DNA of 10,542 bases. Source: B1 sp044370475 (GTDB taxonomy: Bacteria; Bacteroidota; Bacteroidia; UKL13-3). Below the pieces are notes generated by a model that did not search any database, was not told the DNA's origin, and was given only the letters and a program-made list of their open reading frames with translations. The stretch is from positions 1 to 10,542 of the forward strand of contig JBILVK010000096.1 of NCBI GenBank assembly GCA_044370475.1, written 5' to 3'. A program made the translations under genes and the position numbers. Below, in pieces: positions 7,564-10,542 of the stretch. The number at the start of each line of letters is the position of its first letter. Position 1 is the stretch's first letter.

Positions 7564-10431
7564 TCACATCTTTTCTTTCAAATAGTGTGCAGTATATCCT
7601 TTTGCCGCTTTTACCATATCTTCTGGAGTGCCTTCAAATACCAAATGCCCTCCTTCAATGCCTGCTTCCGGACCTAGATCTATCACCCAATCTGCGCATT
7701 TTATCACGTCTATATTGTGTTCAATCACCAATATACTATGGCCCTGATCCAACAATGCAAAAAAGGAATTTAACAATTTTCTAATATCATGAAAATGCAA
7801 TCCTGTAGTGGGTTCATCAAAAATAAAAAGTACTGGATCACTATTTTTTCCTTTGCCTAAAAAGGATGCAAGCTTTACTCGCTGAGCTTCTCCTCCGCTT
7901 AAAGTATTAGAACTTTGTCCTAATTTTATATATCCTAATCCAACATCTTGTAAGGTCTTAAGCTTAGCAGATAATGATTTCTCCTCACTAAAAAATACTA
8001 TCGCCTCATCTATGCTTTGGTTCAGCACGTCACTGATACTTTTGCCCTTATAATGCACTTCTCTTACTTCTTCTTTAAACCTACTGCCACCGCATTCTTC
8101 GCATGGCAAATGCACGTCTGCCATAAACTGCATTTCAATGGTTATTTCTCCTTCTCCTGCGCAGGTATCACACCTTCCTCCATCAACGTTAAAACTAAAA
8201 TGCTGGGGTTTATATGCCCTTTGCTTGGCCAAGGGTTGTGAGGCATATAATTCCCTTATTCCATCATAGGCTTTTATATACGTAACCGGATTCGATCGAG
8301 ATGACTTTCCAATGGGATTTTGATCTACAAATTCTATGGATTTAATTGCCCCAAAATCACCTTGTAATTTATCAAAGCTTCCTGTTTTTTCTCCGCTGTA
8401 ACTGCCCATTTGCTTTTGCAAAGCTGGGTACAAAATGCTCTTAATTAAGGTGGTCTTTCCACTGCCACTTACTCCCGTTACTACTGTTAAAACATGCAAA
8501 GGAAATTGAACATCAAAGCCTTTTAAATTGTTCTGTCTAACCCCTTTCAATTGAATAGTCTGATTCCATTTTCTTCTTCTTTCTGGTATGGGAATATTCT
8601 CCACACCATTTAAATATTTACCCGTTAAACTGGCTTCATTTAAACGCAATTCTTTCAAGCTTCCTGTTGCCACAATTTCTCCGCCATGTATACCAGCGTA
8701 CGGACCCATATCAATAATTAAATCGGCCTGCTCCATGATGTCTTGATCATGCTCAACCACTACAACCGTATTGCCAATATCACGCAAAGCTTTCAATACT
8801 TCAATGAGTTTTTCTGTATCTCTGCTATGCAATCCAATGCTTGGCTCATCCAATATATACAGAGACCCCACCAAACTTGAGCCCAAGGAAGTGGCCAAAT
8901 TAATTCGCTGACTTTCGCCACCACTTAAGGTATTAGATAACCTGTTTAAAGATAAATAACCAAGTCCAACTTTCTTTAAAAACAACAACCTATTTTGTAT
9001 CTCAATTAATATGCGCTTCGCAATTTTATAATGAACTTCGTTCAATTTTAAACCCACTAAATAAGCATAACTTTCGTCTATACTCATCAAAATAAGCTGT
9101 GATAAATTGATGCGTTTATCTCTTTCTGTCCCTGCAATTTCATCACTAAAATTCTCGGGTTTCAACATCACATAATTGCTGTCTTTACGTAACCTTGTAC
9201 CCATACAATCCATACAAGTAGTTTTGCCCCTATACCGCGCCAACATTACTCTGTACTGAATTTTATACGTCTGCTTCTCTAGCTCTTTAAAGAACCCATT
9301 AATCCCATCCCAACCTTTACCACCTTGCCATAAATACGCCTTATGTTTAGCCGTTAATTCATGATAAGGTTTGTGAATTGGAAAATCATTTTTTCTACTC
9401 AAGGCAACAAATTGATGCTTCCATTCTTGCATCACCTCACCCTTCCAAGGCACTATGGCATCTTCATAAACAGATAAGCCTTTATCTGGCACCACCAAAT
9501 CTTCATCAATGCCAATTACACTCCCAAATCCTTCGCAAGTTTTACATGCCCCATACGGATTATTAAAGCTAAAAAAATTAACACTGGGCTGCTCAAAAGA
9601 AATACCATCCTCCTCAAACCTATTGTTAAATGGCACCATTTCCTGCTTTTCTCCATCCAACAACAATATCAAATCACCATGGCCTTCAAAAAATGCGGTC
9701 TGAACCGAATCGCTTATTCTGTTCTGAAAATCTTCATCAAAATGAAGCACCGCAAAGCGATCAACCAACAAGTAAACTTCATCCAATTCTGCCTCGCCCT
9801 CGGCTGCCTTCTTGCTTCCTGCCTTTTTTTTCTTGTCGGTTCGAACCAACCCATTTTCTAGGTAATCTTCTATTTGGAGCATCTCTCCCTTTAAATAGAC
9901 ACGGTTAAATCCATTCTGCAAATGCAGCTCTAACTCCTTTTTTAAATCATCCCCTTTTCCCCTCAATGCAACTAGCAGGTATACTTTGCTTGACTCTGCT
10001 TGTGAAAGGATAAAGTCGGTTACATGCTCAACGCTATGCCTTATAACTTCTTTGCCAGAAATAGGAGAGTAGGTAACTCCAATTCTTGCAAACAACAATT
10101 TAAGGTAATCGTAAATCTCTGTGCTTGTAGCAACGGTACTCCTCGGGTTTTTGGTGTTTACTTTTTGTTCAATAGCTATAGATGGCGATATCCCTTGAAT
10201 GGTATCTACATCTGGCTTGTTCATCTTTCCTAAAAATTGCCTCGCATATGCAGATAAACTCTCAACATAACGTCTTTGACCCTCGGCATACAATGTGTCG
10301 AATACCAAACTACTCTTGCCAGAGCCAGAAACTCCCGTTACAACAGTTAGTTTATTTCGAGGAATACTTACCGAAACGTTTTTTAGGTTGTGCATCCTTG
10401 CACCTTTTATCAGAATATTTTTATCTTGCAT
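7564..10431 (-). CDS. uvrA: Excinuclease ABC subunit A (UvrA)
   Basis: This is the DNA-damage recognition ATPase of nucleotide-excision repair; it loads UvrB on damaged DNA. It has 955 residues (about 940 is usual) and two ABC modules. Module one has Walker A GVSGSGKSS (33-41, K39), an ABC signature LSGGESQRINLA (502-513) and Walker B LYILDEPSIGLH (524-535). Module two has Walker A GVSGSGKTT (653-661, K659), LSGGEAQRVKLA (844-855) and Walker B FIFDEPTTGLH (869-879). Zinc ligands are visible as CxxC pairs at 296/299 and 406/409, and as C754-x2-C757 with C777-x2-C780. A Lys/Ala/Glu-rich stretch (about 199-217) in the region that normally binds UvrB looks like an extra linker. The start (MQDKNILIKGARMHNLKN) fits the usual UvrA N-terminus. 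No strong Shine-Dalgarno site precedes it. Some Bacteroidota carry two UvrA paralogues, so this may not be the only copy. Confidence 0.98.
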   Translation of the reverse strand: MQDKNILIKGARMHNLKNVSVSIPRNKLTVVTGVSGSGKSSLVFDTLYAEGQRRYVESLSAYARQFLGKMNKPDVDTIQGISPSIAIEQKVNTKNPRSTVATSTEIYDYLKLLFARIGVTYSPISGKEVIRHSVEHVTDFILSQAESSKVYLLVALRGKGDDLKKELELHLQNGFNRVYLKGEMLQIEDYLENGLVRTDKKKKAGSKKAAEGEAELDEVYLLVDRFAVLHFDEDFQNRISDSVQTAFFEGHGDLILLLDGEKQEMVPFNNRFEEDGISFEQPSVNFFSFNNPYGACKTCEGFGSVIGIDEDLVVPDKGLSVYEDAIVPWKGEVMQEWKHQFVALSRKNDFPIHKPYHELTAKHKAYLWQGGKGWDGINGFFKELEKQTYKIQYRVMLARYRGKTTCMDCMGTRLRKDSNYVMLKPENFSDEIAGTERDKRINLSQLILMSIDESYAYLVGLKLNEVHYKIAKRILIEIQNRLLFLKKVGLGYLSLNRLSNTLSGGESQRINLATSLGSSLVGSLYILDEPSIGLHSRDTEKLIEVLKALRDIGNTVVVVEHDQDIMEQADLIIDMGPYAGIHGGEIVATGSLKELRLNEASLTGKYLNGVENIPIPERRRKWNQTIQLKGVRQNNLKGFDVQFPLHVLTVVTGVSGSGKTTLIKSILYPALQKQMGSYSGEKTGSFDKLQGDFGAIKSIEFVDQNPIGKSSRSNPVTYIKAYDGIRELYASQPLAKQRAYKPQHFSFNVDGGRCDTCAGEGEITIEMQFMADVHLPCEECGGSRFKEEVREVHYKGKSISDVLNQSIDEAIVFFSEEKSLSAKLKTLQDVGLGYIKLGQSSNTLSGGEAQRVKLASFLGKGKNSDPVLFIFDEPTTGLHFHDIRKLLNSFFALLDQGHSILVIEHNIDVIKCADWVIDLGPEAGIEGGHLVFEGTPEDMVKAAKGYTAHYLKEKM
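9823..9829 (-). other. In-frame A AAA AAG slippery heptamer within uvrA
   Basis: The uvrA coding strand has a run of eight A followed by G at codons 201-203 (Lys-Lys-Lys). Read in frame it contains A AAA AAG, the heptamer used for -1 frameshifting in Escherichia coli dnaX. A -1 shift would add 14 residues and stop at a TGA, giving a truncated product of about 217 residues. I did not find an obvious upstream Shine-Dalgarno stimulator or downstream stem-loop, so a functional role is speculative. Confidence 0.25.
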
Positions 10432-10445
10432 GTCAATTATACCGT

Positions 10446-10542
10446 ATGGAGAACAAAAAGATTACAGCTGCAAGATTACAAAAAACAATGGCTTCCTTAG
10501 GATTTGTTTTGCTTTTTTTACTGACGAATCTGTCAAGTTTTT
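10446..10542 (+). CDS. N-terminus of divergent exported or membrane protein, cut off by window edge
   Basis: A frame opens at an ATG at 10446 and stays open to the right edge, giving 32 residues. It starts with a basic segment (MENKKITAARLQK) and continues into a hydrophobic run (FVLLFLLTNLSSF, about 20-32), the layout of a signal peptide or first membrane helix. An in-frame ATG at 10488 is an alternative start that would still leave the hydrophobic core but lose most of the positive charge. The gene diverges from uvrA with only 14 bp between start codons, so its promoter would have to lie within the uvrA 5' coding region. One weak candidate on the plus strand is CTTG at 10397-10400 with TATCTTG at 10422-10428, 21 bases apart. 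Too little is visible to name a function. Confidence 0.6.
   Translation, partial: MENKKITAARLQKTMASLGFVLLFLLTNLSSF

Overview
The window looks like chromosomal DNA from an AT-rich member of the Bacteroidota. Three things suggest this: strong Shine-Dalgarno sites are absent before most starts, boxes resembling the Bacteroidota -7 element (TAnnTTTG) occur in the one long intergenic gap, and the UvrA and pyruvate carboxylase proteins read like Bacteroidota versions. The assignment rests on recall and general features, not on a search.

Layout: six genes lie head to tail on the minus strand and fill nearly all of the window. Read in the direction of transcription (right to left) they are uvrA (7564-10431), a full-length pyruvate carboxylase (4063-7503), a small secreted NTF2-like/DUF4440 protein (3574-4041), a polytopic GT-C (GT39/ArnT-like) glycosyltransferase (2146-3564), a family 9 (heptosyltransferase-like) glycosyltransferase (847-1992), and a second polytopic GT-C-like protein that runs off the left edge (1-850). 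At the right edge a seventh gene starts on the plus strand at 10446, diverging from uvrA with only 14 bp between the two start codons; only its N-terminal 32 residues are visible.

Spacing: uvrA-pyc 60 bp, pyc-NTF2 21 bp, NTF2-GT39 a few bp, GT39-GT9 153 bp, GT9-last gene a 4-base ATGA overlap. No convincing Rho-independent terminator is visible. The 153 bp gap holds a duplicated 37-bp element, each copy carrying TAGATTTG on the minus strand, and a perfect 25-bp direct repeat that duplicates the 3' end of the GT39 gene. This gap probably contains the promoter of the two leftmost genes. A 19-nt palindrome sits just before the pyc start.

Function: uvrA (nucleotide-excision repair) and pyc (anaplerotic oxaloacetate synthesis) are housekeeping genes. 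The three genes on the left suggest assembly of a surface glycan: one cytoplasmic nucleotide-sugar transferase and two membrane enzymes of the type that use lipid-linked sugars. I see no CRISPR array, tRNA, rRNA, transposase or phage gene, and no clear undescribed system. The most notable items are the repeat-bearing gap, the GT9 protein lacking the usual N-terminal Asp, and the very tight divergent uvrA start.
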